A stretch of 14,416 nt of DNA, taken from positions 1 to 14,416 of the forward strand of contig CALCHI010000019.1 of NCBI GenBank assembly GCA_937901285.1, given 5' to 3'. The DNA is from UBA8437 sp003445035 (GTDB lineage Bacteria > Planctomycetota > Planctomycetia > Planctomycetales > Planctomycetaceae). The position numbers were made by a program, and so were the translations under genes. Below, in pieces: positions 6,626 to 14,416 of this stretch (position 1 is its first letter; every line of letters starts with the position of its first letter). The notes beneath the pieces are model-generated. The model was given only the letters and a program-made list of their open reading frames with translations. It had not been told where the DNA came from and did not search any database.

Positions 6626-9412
6626 GTGCGACGCCATCTCCCGAAATTCGTCCTGGTGCTCATGACCGCCGTCAGCGGTTCGTCGTTGTCGGCCGCCGGT
6701 CCGGTCGATTATATGAAGCGGATCAAGCCGATCCTGGCGGCGCACTGTTTCGCCTGTCACGGGGCGTTGAAGCAGGAGAACGGCTTGCGACTGGACACCG
6801 GGGTGCTGGCCCGCAAGGGAGGCGAGAGCGGGCCGGCGGTGGTCCCGCGACAGCCGGACAAGAGCCTGTTGCTCGAGCGGTTGCAGACCGACGACATCTC
6901 GCTGCGGATGCCGCCGGAGGGCAAGGGGCAGGCACTGAAACCCGAACAGATTCGACTGCTGGTCGAATGGATCCGCCAGGGAGCGGTTTCGCCCGAAGGT
7001 GAGACTCCCCAGGCCGATCCGAAGTCCCACTGGGCTTTTCGGGCTCCGGCCAGGCAGCCGGTCCCCGTGGCGGAAGAGAGCCATAACCGGATCGACGATT
7101 ACATCGCCGCCGGATTGCAGAAACGTGGTGTGAATCGACTGCCCGAAGCTCCAGGAGAGACACTGCTACGCCGGGTTTATCTCGACCTGGTCGGTGTGCC
7201 GCCGACGATGGTCGAACAGGCCGAGTTCGCGGCCGATACCGCGCCGGGAGCCTACGAACGGGTGGTGGACCGGTTGCTGGAAAATCCGCGTTACGGCGAA
7301 CGCTGGGGACGTCACTGGATGGACGTCTGGCGGTACAGCGACTGGTACGGCCGCCGCAAGGTGCCCGATTCGCTGAACAGTTACGGACAGATCTGGCGGT
7401 GGCGAGACTGGATCATTCATTCGGTCAACGACGACAAGAGCTACGACCGGATGATCGTCGAGATGCTGGCTGCCGACGAGGTGGCCGGCGATGACGACGA
7501 GAACCTGGTGGCCACCGGGTTCATCATCCGCAACTTCTACCGCTGGAACTACAACACGTGGCTGAAGGACAACATCGAACACACTGGCAAGGCGTTCCTG
7601 GGACTGACCTTCAACTGCTGCCATTGCCACGATCACAAGTACGATCCGCTGACCCAGGTCGACTATTTCCGCATGCGGGCGACGTTTGAACCGATCGAGG
7701 TCCGCCACGACCGGGTGGCCGGTGATGCCGATCCGGGCGTGTACCCCAAGTACAAGTACGGCAAGCCGTACAAGCCGCTGACCGTCGGCATGGTGCGGAT
7801 CTGTGACGAGAAACTCGATGCCAAGACGTTTGTCTACAGCAAGGGCGAATCGCGGAACATCATCCCCGGGCGTCCGCCGATCGCCCCGGGTGGTCCCGGG
7901 TTCCTGGGTGGTGCCGACTGGAACGTCAAGCCCGTCCAGTTGCCGCCGCGGGCCTGGTACCCGGGCCTGAAGGATTTCGTGAGGCAGGAGTCGAGGCAGG
8001 CGGTGCAGAAGGAACTGGCCGAGAAACGCGGTGTGCTCGCCTTCGCCCGGCGGCTGGTGTCCGAGGCCCAGGCCGAGTTGATCTCCGCGAACGGATCGGA
8101 GCCCGCTCGAAGGAAACTGGAACAGATCCGGCTGACACTGGTTGTCGACGAAACGAACCTGCAGGCTGCGGTGCTGAAGGTGGCGGCCGTCGAGGCCCGG
8201 ATCCACGCCGACGACGTGCGGTACCTGGGACATCCCGGTGATGCCGACCAGGTGGCTCGCCAGGCCGTGCGGATCGAACACGAGGCGAAGGTGGCGACGG
8301 CCCGGGTCGAAGTCGCCCGGGCCAGGCGAGCCGTCGTCGCTGCCGAGGCGGCCCTGGCCGGCAAGGCCACCGACGCCAAGTTGAAGGCGGCGGTGACCGC
8401 GGCCAAAAAGATGCTGGTCACCACCGGGGCAGCCGTGACGACATCCGAGACCTCGCTGAAAAAGGCCATCACTTCCGGTGCGACCAATTACACGTTGTTT
8501 TCTCACCAGTACGCTCGAACCAGCACGGGCCGCCGCACCGCGCTGGCCCGCTGGATCGCCAGTCGCGACAATCCGTTGACGGCCCGCGTGGCGGTCAACC
8601 ACATCTGGGGCCGTCACTTTGGCCGGGCGATCGTGGCCTCGACCGAGAACTTCGGCAACAACGGTGATCGACCGACCCACCCCGGCCTGCTCGACTGGCT
8701 GGCCGTGGAGTTCATGGAGCGTGGCTGGCGGATGAAGCCGATTCACCGGCTGATCGTCACCAGCCGCACCTACCGCACCACGTCGCGAACCGGGTCGACC
8801 GACCACCCCAACCTCGCTCGTGACCCGGACAACATCTCGTTGTGGCGTTTCTCGCCGTCGCGGATGGAGGCCGAGGTGGTTCGTGACAGTATGCTGAAGA
8901 TCTCGGGAAGTCTCGATGGCCGGATCGGCGGCCGCGAGATCCCTCAACCCCAGGGTCTGACCACGCCGCGACGAAGCGTCTATTTTGATCACCACGGTGA
9001 AGGACGGATGTCGTTCCTGGATCTCTTCGATGCCGCCGATCCCTGCGACTGCTACCGCCGAACCCGCAGCGTGCGACCCCAGCAGGCCCTGGCCCTGGTC
9101 AATAGCGAACTGGCACTGCGGCAGGGCCGGTTGCTGGCCGGACGGCTGGTGGTCACACCGATGGACGATCCCGCATTTGTGGATGCGGCGTTCCGCCAGG
9201 TGCTGGCTCGCAGGCCCTCGTCGGCCGAACGGGCTGCGAGCTTCGAGTTTCTGGCGCGACAGGCCGATGTCTTCTCCGGGGCCAAGCCGTCCGAACTGGC
9301 TGTCGATCCCAAGCAGGTCACGGTGGCACCCGCGACCGACCCGGCGCAGCGAGCCCGGGAGAGCCTGGTCCAGGCCCTGTTCAGTCACACCGATTTCCTG
9401 ACGATCCGTTGA
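6626..9412 (+). CDS. PSCyt1-DUF1549-DUF1553 planctomycete cytochrome-type protein
   Basis: From the GTG at 6626 the protein has 928 residues with a textbook Sec signal peptide (RRHLPKFVLVLM then SSLSAAG, about residues 2-25). Domains in order are: planctomycete cytochrome C (PSCyt1) with CFACHG (41-46) and RMPPEGK (94-100); DUF1549 (PSCyt2, about 155-365) with LLRRVYLDLVGVPP (180-193), RYGERWGRHWMDVWRYSD (222-239) and a second CxxCH in NCCHCHDHKYDPL (330-342); an Ala-rich, probably coiled-coil insert (about 455-615); and DUF1553 (PSD1, about 623-890) with RVAVNHIWGRHFG (654-666) and RSVRPQQALALVN (814-826). The two CxxCH sites suggest haem attachment in the periplasm or paryphoplasm. Its biochemical role is not established. 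The DUF1501 gene starts 21 bp downstream, the standard pairing for this family. The insert differs from the rest of the protein in composition. Confidence 0.95.
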   Translation: MRRHLPKFVLVLMTAVSGSSLSAAGPVDYMKRIKPILAAHCFACHGALKQENGLRLDTGVLARKGGESGPAVVPRQPDKSLLLERLQTDDISLRMPPEGKGQALKPEQIRLLVEWIRQGAVSPEGETPQADPKSHWAFRAPARQPVPVAEESHNRIDDYIAAGLQKRGVNRLPEAPGETLLRRVYLDLVGVPPTMVEQAEFAADTAPGAYERVVDRLLENPRYGERWGRHWMDVWRYSDWYGRRKVPDSLNSYGQIWRWRDWIIHSVNDDKSYDRMIVEMLAADEVAGDDDENLVATGFIIRNFYRWNYNTWLKDNIEHTGKAFLGLTFNCCHCHDHKYDPLTQVDYFRMRATFEPIEVRHDRVAGDADPGVYPKYKYGKPYKPLTVGMVRICDEKLDAKTFVYSKGESRNIIPGRPPIAPGGPGFLGGADWNVKPVQLPPRAWYPGLKDFVRQESRQAVQKELAEKRGVLAFARRLVSEAQAELISANGSEPARRKLEQIRLTLVVDETNLQAAVLKVAAVEARIHADDVRYLGHPGDADQVARQAVRIEHEAKVATARVEVARARRAVVAAEAALAGKATDAKLKAAVTAAKKMLVTTGAAVTTSETSLKKAITSGATNYTLFSHQYARTSTGRRTALARWIASRDNPLTARVAVNHIWGRHFGRAIVASTENFGNNGDRPTHPGLLDWLAVEFMERGWRMKPIHRLIVTSRTYRTTSRTGSTDHPNLARDPDNISLWRFSPSRMEAEVVRDSMLKISGSLDGRIGGREIPQPQGLTTPRRSVYFDHHGEGRMSFLDLFDAADPCDCYRRTRSVRPQQALALVNSELALRQGRLLAGRLVVTPMDDPAFVDAAFRQVLARRPSSAERAASFEFLARQADVFSGAKPSELAVDPKQVTVAPATDPAQRARESLVQALFSHTDFLTIR

Positions 9413-9433
9413 TCCGACGTGTGGAATGAAGCC

Positions 9434-10939
9434 ATGAACGATTTCCGTCCTCCCGCTGACCATGCCAGGTGCTGTGGACCTCGTCGCGAGTTCCTCGCGG
9501 ATGTGGGCCTGGGCTTCACCGGTCTGGCCCTGGGCGCGATGTTGCATCGCGATGGGGTTGCCGCCGAAGGCACCGGGGATCCGCACGGGAAAGTCCGTGT
9601 TGTTCCCGACGGTCGACCACACCACGTTCCCCGGGCCAAGAACGTCATCTGGATCTTTCTCTCCGGCGGCTACAGCCAGATGGAGACATGGGATCCGAAA
9701 CCGGCACTCAACAAGTACGCCGACAAGACCTACGAACAGACCCCGTTGCCGAACCCGCTGAAGGATCCGCTGTTCGAGTTGCGGTCGCGAGACGTGATAG
9801 GCGGCGCGCGACCCCACGCGAAGATTTTTCCCATGCAGGTCGGTTTCCGTCGCTACGGGGAACTGGGGATCGGCATGACCGACTGGTGGCCCGAGTTGGC
9901 CACCTGTGTCGACGACATGGCCTTCGTGCGGTCGATGTACACGACCGACAACGACCACAATGCCGAGTTCCAGATGCACCACGGCCGTCACAAGCTGGAT
10001 CCTCCCGAGCCGGTGCTGGGATCGTGGATCCACTACGGCCTGGGCACCGGCAACGAGAACCTGCCCTCGTTCGTCTTCCTGGGCAAGTACAAGGACACGC
10101 GGGTTCGCTGGAACTTCGACGCCAACTACCTGGGCCCGGCCCATTCGGGAGTCGAGTTGTCGCTGGATCCCGGGGATCCGTTGCCATTCGGGCGTCGCCG
10201 CCCGGGCGTGCTGGCGGCCGAACAGCGGAACCAGTTCGATTTCATCAATCGTCTGAACAGGTTGACGGCGGTCGAGTACCCCGAGGACGCCGATGTGCGG
10301 GCCCGGATCAAGTCATACGAACTGGCTTACCGGATGCAGAAATCGGTGCCGGAGGCGGTGAACCTGGCCGGGGAAACCGCGGCCACGCAGAAGCTTTACG
10401 GGATCGACAACAAGACCACCTCCGTCTACGGACGCCGGTTACTGGCGGCTCGACGCCTGGCCGAGCGGGGTGTGCGGTATTCGCTGGTCTATCTCAGCGA
10501 TTACGGAGAATGGGATTCGCACAACAAGTTGCAGGAACTCCACGCCCGCTCGTGTGCACGGGTTGATCGTCCGATCGCCGGGCTGCTGAAGGACCTGAAA
10601 CAGCGGGGATTGTGGGACGACACGCTGGTCGTCTGCTGCACCGAGTTCGGCCGGACGCCGGGGCTGGAGGTCCGCGACACCAAGCAGAAGTTCACCGGCC
10701 GCGACCATCACCCTCACGGGTTCACCGTCTGGCTGGCCGGAGCGGGTGTGAAGCGGGGAGTGATCCACGGGCGGACCGACGAACTGGGATTCCATGCGAT
10801 CGAGCATCCGCACTACGTCACCGACCTGCACGCCACGGTTCTGCACCTGCTGGGGCTGGATTCGCGGCGGCTCGAAATTCCCGGTCGCAAGCGGCTGGAC
10901 GTGGACTACGGGCGGCCGATCACCGAGATCATGACCTAG
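9434..10939 (+). CDS. DUF1501 family exported protein paired with the PSD1-type protein
   Basis: This 501-residue DUF1501 protein starts at ATG 9434, preceded by GGAA at 9423-9426 (7-nt spacing). A GTG at 9419 would add five residues but has no Shine-Dalgarno. The N-terminus has the family's CCGPRREFLADVGLG (13-27) and a hydrophobic stretch (GFTGLALGAML, about 27-37), consistent with Tat export. Core motifs are VIWIFLSGGYSQMETWDPKP (71-90), GEWDSHNKLQEL (near 358), CTEFGRTPG (near 401), GRDHHPHGFTVWLAGAGVK (near 422) and TDLHATVLHLLGLD near the end. The fold belongs with alkaline phosphatase/sulfatase enzymes, but no activity is established. It follows the PSCyt1/DUF1549/DUF1553 gene by 21 bp and is almost certainly co-transcribed and functionally linked to it. 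Its 3' end overlaps the convergent permease gene by 11 bp. Confidence 0.94.
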   Translation: MNDFRPPADHARCCGPRREFLADVGLGFTGLALGAMLHRDGVAAEGTGDPHGKVRVVPDGRPHHVPRAKNVIWIFLSGGYSQMETWDPKPALNKYADKTYEQTPLPNPLKDPLFELRSRDVIGGARPHAKIFPMQVGFRRYGELGIGMTDWWPELATCVDDMAFVRSMYTTDNDHNAEFQMHHGRHKLDPPEPVLGSWIHYGLGTGNENLPSFVFLGKYKDTRVRWNFDANYLGPAHSGVELSLDPGDPLPFGRRRPGVLAAEQRNQFDFINRLNRLTAVEYPEDADVRARIKSYELAYRMQKSVPEAVNLAGETAATQKLYGIDNKTTSVYGRRLLAARRLAERGVRYSLVYLSDYGEWDSHNKLQELHARSCARVDRPIAGLLKDLKQRGLWDDTLVVCCTEFGRTPGLEVRDTKQKFTGRDHHPHGFTVWLAGAGVKRGVIHGRTDELGFHAIEHPHYVTDLHATVLHLLGLDSRRLEIPGRKRLDVDYGRPITEIMT

Positions 10940-12365
10940 ATCGCGGTCCGGCCTCGCCCCGGGCCACGCGTCCACGCAACCAGCCGAACCACGGGACGAG
11001 TCCGGTGGCGCAGAGTCCCAGTGACAACAGTGACGTTGTCCGAAACGACTCGGGGATGGTCAGGATGGTGATCACAGTGACCAGCCAGCACACCGCGGTG
11101 ATGGCGACCGCCGGTCCCCATCTTCCAAGCGTGAAGGTGCCGAACTGGCTGGTGATCCGCGATCGGCGTGACAGGTACGCGACGACAGTGATCAGGTAAA
11201 TCGTGGCCGGCAGCACGGTGCTGGCCAGGACCAGTTCCGTGATGGAACCCGAGAAGGTGACCAGGATTCCCAGGACCAGGAACATCAGCACCGCCGGGAC
11301 GGGCACGGACGAAACCGGCGAGATGCGACGGAACAGGTTGCTGGCCGGGAACAGCCCGTCTCGTGACATGGCGTACACCAGTCGCGAGCCCGAGGCCATG
11401 ATGATCAGGCCGCAGGCGAAGACCGAAACAATCACCAGGCCGAAGAAGGCCAGCGACATCACCTCGCCCAGTTTTGACTCGATGATCAGCGGCAGCGGGT
11501 AGTCGGAATTCACGACGGCCTGCAGGTCCGAGATGCCCAGGGTCACCAGCACCAGGAACAGCGTGCCGACGACACCGCTGACCACCACCGACCAGATGAC
11601 CGCGCGGGGCACCGTGGCGGCCGCGTCGACGGTTTCCTCGGAGAGGTTGGCCGCCGATTCGAATCCGACCAGCGTGTAGGCCCCCATCAGGCAACCCATC
11701 AGCCACGGCAACAACCCGCTGCCGGCATCCGGCAACGGACTCGGCCGGAACAGGATCTCCGGGTCGGGCTGATCTCTCAGGGCCAGGACCCCGAACACCA
11801 GCACCAGTCCCACCATGCCCACGACCTCGGTGAAGACGGCGGCCGAGTTGATCGCGTTGGCCAGGCGGACACCCAGGACGTGGACCACCGCCTGCAGGAG
11901 GATCACCGTGCAGACGATGATCCTGGGCCAATGCGAATCGGCCGGGATCTGGAAGACGTGGCCCAGGATGTTGGCGATCACGTGGTCGACCGACGGAACG
12001 ACAATGACCAGGAAACAGACGGCGATCCAGCCGACCAGCCATCCCCAGGCCGGTCCGGCGAGCCGGGTGACCCACTGGTACGAGTAGCCGGTCAGCGGGA
12101 TTTTCGAAGCGAGTTCGGCAAAGACCAGGGCGACCAGCAGCTGTCCGCAGGTGACCAGCGGCCAGGTCCAGATCCCCGCCGGCCCCGAGTTCTCCAGCAG
12201 TGACTTGTAATTATCGAAGATGCCCGTGGTAATGGAGATGAACGAGAATGCCACGGCAAACGAACCGAAGAAACGGATGGTGCGTCGCAGTTCCTGCGCG
12301 TAGCGGAACGACGACATCGCCTGCTGGTCATCGGCCGAGCCGAGGTCGGATGAATTTTTGGTCAC
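10929..12365 (-). CDS. APC-superfamily amino-acid permease (amino acid/choline transporter type)
   Basis: The 478-residue protein has about 12 hydrophobic segments (near residues 33-52, 66-88, 104-124, 148-166, 174-196, 218-238, 256-278, 302-324, 356-374, 377-397, 417-437 and 445-465), as expected of APC transporters. Family signatures include FGSFAVAFSFISITTGIF (33-50) with the unwound-helix small residues of TM1, GPAGIWTWPLV (61-71), ELASKIPLTGYSYQWVTRL (84-102) and the TM6-region GFESAANLSEET (234-245). It should be an inner-membrane, proton- or sodium-coupled importer of an amino acid, GABA, choline-like amine or polyamine; the exact substrate cannot be read. The start is GTG at 12365; an in-frame ATG 16 codons later (12317) would also keep every TM, so the start is uncertain. 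It diverges from the bicupin gene. Confidence 0.93.
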   Translation of the reverse strand: MTKNSSDLGSADDQQAMSSFRYAQELRRTIRFFGSFAVAFSFISITTGIFDNYKSLLENSGPAGIWTWPLVTCGQLLVALVFAELASKIPLTGYSYQWVTRLAGPAWGWLVGWIAVCFLVIVVPSVDHVIANILGHVFQIPADSHWPRIIVCTVILLQAVVHVLGVRLANAINSAAVFTEVVGMVGLVLVFGVLALRDQPDPEILFRPSPLPDAGSGLLPWLMGCLMGAYTLVGFESAANLSEETVDAAATVPRAVIWSVVVSGVVGTLFLVLVTLGISDLQAVVNSDYPLPLIIESKLGEVMSLAFFGLVIVSVFACGLIIMASGSRLVYAMSRDGLFPASNLFRRISPVSSVPVPAVLMFLVLGILVTFSGSITELVLASTVLPATIYLITVVAYLSRRSRITSQFGTFTLGRWGPAVAITAVCWLVTVITILTIPESFRTTSLLSLGLCATGLVPWFGWLRGRVARGEAGPRSRS

Positions 12366-12389
12366 GGGGAGTGGTTCCGGAAACTCGAG

Positions 12390-12406
12390 TCGTCCACGGA
12401 GGACGA
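12390..12406. promoter_or_regulatory. 17-bp inverted repeat in the permease/bicupin divergent spacer
   Basis: TCGTCC (12390-12395) and GGACGA (12401-12406) form a perfect 6-bp inverted repeat with a 5-bp centre. It lies 24 bp upstream of the permease GTG and 91 bp upstream of the bicupin ATG in a 132-bp spacer (12366-12497). The position suits an operator acting on one or both genes. A TAGAAT hexamer on the minus strand just beyond it could be a -10 box, but no matching -35 was found. Confidence 0.35.
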
Positions 12407-12497
12407 TTCTATACGTTTCGGGGATGTCACTGCTGCTGGAGAAGCCGACGTTTCACCCCGTCTGGAAACCTGGCTGCTGGATCGAGGAACACGAGGA

Positions 12498-13253
12498 ATG
12501 GCTGACGAACACGACAACGCATCGGACAACGCTGCATTCATGACATCCGGAGGGATCGAGGCCCGCGAGTTGGCTCCGGGATTCGAGGTCAGGGGCTATC
12601 TCTCGACCGAGTTGGGGTCTCCGGGACTCAACAGTGGCTCGGCCACCGTATCACCCGACGGAGGACTCCCCTATCACACGCATCCGACCGGCGAGTTGAT
12701 TATCTGTGTGTCCGGCCAGGCTGACGTGTTTGTCGTGGGCCGGAAGTACCGGTTGAATGCCTTCGATGCGATCCACGTCCCGGATGGAGTGGCTCACGGG
12801 CTGAAAAATGACTCGGGGCAGCCGGCCATCATGCACACGGTGTTTCCCACCGGGACGCCCGAACGCGAGTTCTTTGACGATGGCTGGGAAGTGGTCGATC
12901 GAACGTCGACCGACGAATCTGTTCCCGAGAGCCTGGTGGTGCACGGTGAAGCCCAGGAGGTGTCGCTGGGCGAGTCGGCCAAGGTCAGCAGCCTGACCGA
13001 TCCGAACGATCCGGACCGCGATGTTGCGGCCCAGGTGGTCCGGCTGTCTCCCGGCGGTGAGCTGGACCTGCCGGCCGAGAACTACGACCAGTCGTTGTTC
13101 CTGGCGGCCGGGTCGGCGGTGTGTGAGGTCGGAGAAGAGAGGTTCGACATGGCGAGCTTCTGTGACACGGTCTGCGTCCGTGCCGGGCAGGCCAAGCGAC
13201 TGCGGAACGAGGGTGACGAACCGGCCGCCGTGATGATCTCCGGAGCCCGTTGA
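12498..13253 (+). CDS. bicupin protein, only the first cupin with metal ligands
   Basis: This 251-residue protein has no signal peptide and is probably cytosolic. The ATG at 12498 is preceded by GAGGA at 12484-12488 (9-nt spacing); another GAGGA abuts the start and is too close to serve. Residues about 45-118 form a complete cupin: motif 1 GGLPYHTHPTGELIICVSGQ (55-74) supplies H60, H62 and E66, and motif 2 PDGVAHGLKN (95-104) supplies H100. Residues about 178-248 look like a second cupin fold with no His ligands: LPAENYDQSLFLAAG (191-205) where HxH would be, and RAGQAKRLRN (228-237) with Lys at the motif-2 His position. Ureidoglycine aminohydrolase and similar small-molecule enzymes are also bicupins, but nothing ties this protein to one of them. 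Divergence from an amino-acid permease suggests a shared substrate or regulation. It converges with a DUF1501 gene 13 bp downstream. Confidence 0.88.
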   Translation: MADEHDNASDNAAFMTSGGIEARELAPGFEVRGYLSTELGSPGLNSGSATVSPDGGLPYHTHPTGELIICVSGQADVFVVGRKYRLNAFDAIHVPDGVAHGLKNDSGQPAIMHTVFPTGTPEREFFDDGWEVVDRTSTDESVPESLVVHGEAQEVSLGESAKVSSLTDPNDPDRDVAAQVVRLSPGGELDLPAENYDQSLFLAAGSAVCEVGEERFDMASFCDTVCVRAGQAKRLRNEGDEPAAVMISGAR

Positions 13254-13266
13254 CCGACCGGGTTCT

Positions 13267-14416
13267 CTAGCTCATGCCGGGAATCGTGGCGTGTTCGGTT
13301 AGCCGGTTGATCTGGGGCGGAACGCTGGGCACCAGCCTCAGTTCCGGAACGTCGAAGACGGTGTGGAGGATCGAGGAGATCAGGTGTCGCGGTCCGAGGG
13401 CGTCGGAGGTCGGTTGGCCGCCGTCACGGGTCGATTGTCCGATCACACGTCCCCCCTTCAGCCCACCACCGTATAGCAGCAGGGGTGAGAGGCGGCTCCA
13501 GTGGTCGCGTCCGCCTCGCTTGTTGATTCTGGGTGTCCGTCCCATCTCGCCACTGCAGATCAACAGGATGTCGTCCTGCAGGCCGCGTGCCTCGATGTCC
13601 TCGATGAACGCCGCCACGGCATGGTCGAACGTTGTTCCCACCGCCTCCATGCCGTCGACCATGTTCAGATTGTTGGCATCGGCGTGCATGTCCCACACAC
13701 CGTCGTAGCTGGCGTGCAGCGTGACGAATCCGCATCCGGCCTCGCACAGCCGACGGGCCATCAGCAACAGCCGGCCAAGGGTCTTGGCGTGGCCGGTGTA
13801 GAACCCTCGCTTGCCCCGGTTGACCTTGTCCCAGTTGTGGGACCGGGCCAGGTGAGCGGTGTCGTAGTGAGCCAGGGTCTTGGGATTGGCCTGCGAGAGG
13901 TCCAGTGCGCTGCGGACACCGCCACCGAGCAGCAGTTGGAACGCCTGGGAGGTCAGCGAGTCGATCGTGTCGAACCGGCCCGAGGTGTCGAGCCGGTTGT
14001 TGAGCCGGTCGAGTTGAGTGAGCAGTTCGCGGCGATCGGTGAACAGGCGATCCCGGTTCAGCCGCACGGTCATGTTTTCCTGGAGCTTGCCGCCGGCACC
14101 GGGGACGAAGGGGGCGTAGGTGGCGCCGTAGTCACCCGTGGCCGACAGGTTGCCGCGGGCCTTGCCCCGGGTCACCGTGTCGCTGACGGCCTGGGGGAAA
14201 AGCACCATGTTGGTCGGCAGCCCGGTGTCGGTCCGCGTGGTTCCGGCGACCCGGGAGTAGTGGACGCCGATGTTGGCATTCAGCGACTCGGACCCGACGA
14301 ACGGCCGGATGTTGTGGCCGCCGTTGTTGGTCTGGTAGCTGCGGACGACGGTCAGCTTGTCGGCGTGCCGGGCCAACCGGCTCATCGTCCCACCAAAAAA
14401 GACACCCGGCAGGCTG
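13267..14416 (-). CDS. DUF1501 family protein, N-terminus beyond the window
   Basis: 382 residues of the C-terminal part lie in the window. The ATG at 14385 is internal: the frame is open to the right edge and reads SLPGVFFGGT before it, matching the family segment that precedes the conserved RLARHADKLTVVRS. Other motifs are TNNGGHNIRPFVG, SYDGVWDMHADANN, CSGEMGRTPRIN, RGGRDHWSRLSPLLLYGGG and RHLISSILHTVFDV. The missing N-terminus should carry the leader and the first Asp-containing motif. It belongs to the alkaline phosphatase/sulfatase superfamily by family assignment; its activity is unknown. Between the core motifs it differs clearly from the other two DUF1501 proteins here, so it is not a recent duplicate. 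A DUF1549/DUF1553 partner, if present, would lie right of the window. Confidence 0.92.
   Translation of the reverse strand, partial: SLPGVFFGGTMSRLARHADKLTVVRSYQTNNGGHNIRPFVGSESLNANIGVHYSRVAGTTRTDTGLPTNMVLFPQAVSDTVTRGKARGNLSATGDYGATYAPFVPGAGGKLQENMTVRLNRDRLFTDRRELLTQLDRLNNRLDTSGRFDTIDSLTSQAFQLLLGGGVRSALDLSQANPKTLAHYDTAHLARSHNWDKVNRGKRGFYTGHAKTLGRLLLMARRLCEAGCGFVTLHASYDGVWDMHADANNLNMVDGMEAVGTTFDHAVAAFIEDIEARGLQDDILLICSGEMGRTPRINKRGGRDHWSRLSPLLLYGGGLKGGRVIGQSTRDGGQPTSDALGPRHLISSILHTVFDVPELRLVPSVPPQINRLTEHATIPGMS

Noticed and set aside
6514..6663. N-terminal extension of the creatininase-family gene to the ATG at 6663
   Set aside because: The extra 50 residues lack family similarity, overlap the divergent signal-peptide coding region, and are unnecessary given the Shine-Dalgarno at 6525-6521.
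7166..10144. 992-codon open frame on the minus strand across the PSD1-type and DUF1501 genes
   Set aside because: It runs codon-on-codon antisense to both genes, which share one frame. Its stops correspond to sense codons TTA, CTA and TCA, which are avoided in this GC-rich DNA; it ends exactly at a CTA Leu codon (7166-7168). The translation shows no domain or leader, and the sense genes are unmistakable.
12248..12543. Small plus-strand frames upstream of and across the bicupin start
   Set aside because: They overlap the permease 5' end and the divergent spacer, have no good ribosome binding site and show no recognisable sequence.

Overview
The window looks like chromosomal DNA from a planctomycete (Planctomycetota). 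The main reason is its protein families: three DUF1501 proteins and one large PSCyt1-DUF1549-DUF1553 cytochrome protein ('PSD1' type), families that are strongly expanded in that phylum. The DNA is GC-rich, most predicted exported proteins carry Tat (twin-arginine) or Sec-type leaders, and several long antisense frames stay open only because TTA, CTA and TCA codons are rare. I cannot name the genus. There are no rRNA or tRNA genes, insertion sequences, CRISPR arrays or phage genes, and nothing suggests recent transfer.

Layout from left to right. (1) 41-1402 (+) is a complete DUF1501 protein with a twin-arginine leader. After a 189-bp gap, 1592-2617 (+) encodes a secreted protein with a CxxCH haem-type motif and terpenoid-cyclase-like toroid (QW-like) repeats. 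(2) 6513-2619 (-) is a tight three-gene unit with 36-37 bp gaps: a cytosolic creatininase-family amidohydrolase, a 639-residue secreted protein with a degenerate metallophosphoesterase domain, and a Tat-exported metallophosphoesterase with a complete active site. (3) 6626-10939 (+), divergent from that unit across 112 bp, is the classic planctomycete pair of PSCyt1/DUF1549/DUF1553 protein followed by DUF1501. (4) A 12-TM APC-family amino-acid permease (12365-10929, -) and a bicupin (12498-13253, +) diverge from a 132-bp spacer that holds a 17-bp inverted repeat. (5) 14416-13267 (-) is the C-terminal part of a third DUF1501 protein that runs off the right edge.

How the genes may work together. 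The PSD1/DUF1501 pair is probably an envelope-associated or exported module. Its biochemical role is not established, though DUF1501 shares a superfamily with alkaline phosphatases and sulfatases. The creatininase/phosphoesterase unit pairs a cytosolic amide-hydrolysing fold with two exported phosphoesterase-fold proteins, which fits scavenging of an N- and P-containing compound, but this is inference. The permease/bicupin pair may handle uptake and sensing or processing of an amino-acid-like compound. The coding layout is compact: three convergent gene pairs meet with a 1-bp gap, an 11-bp overlap and a 13-bp gap. The least-described candidates are the three-gene creatininase/phosphoesterase unit, with its apparent pseudo-phosphoesterase, and the CxxCH-toroid protein.
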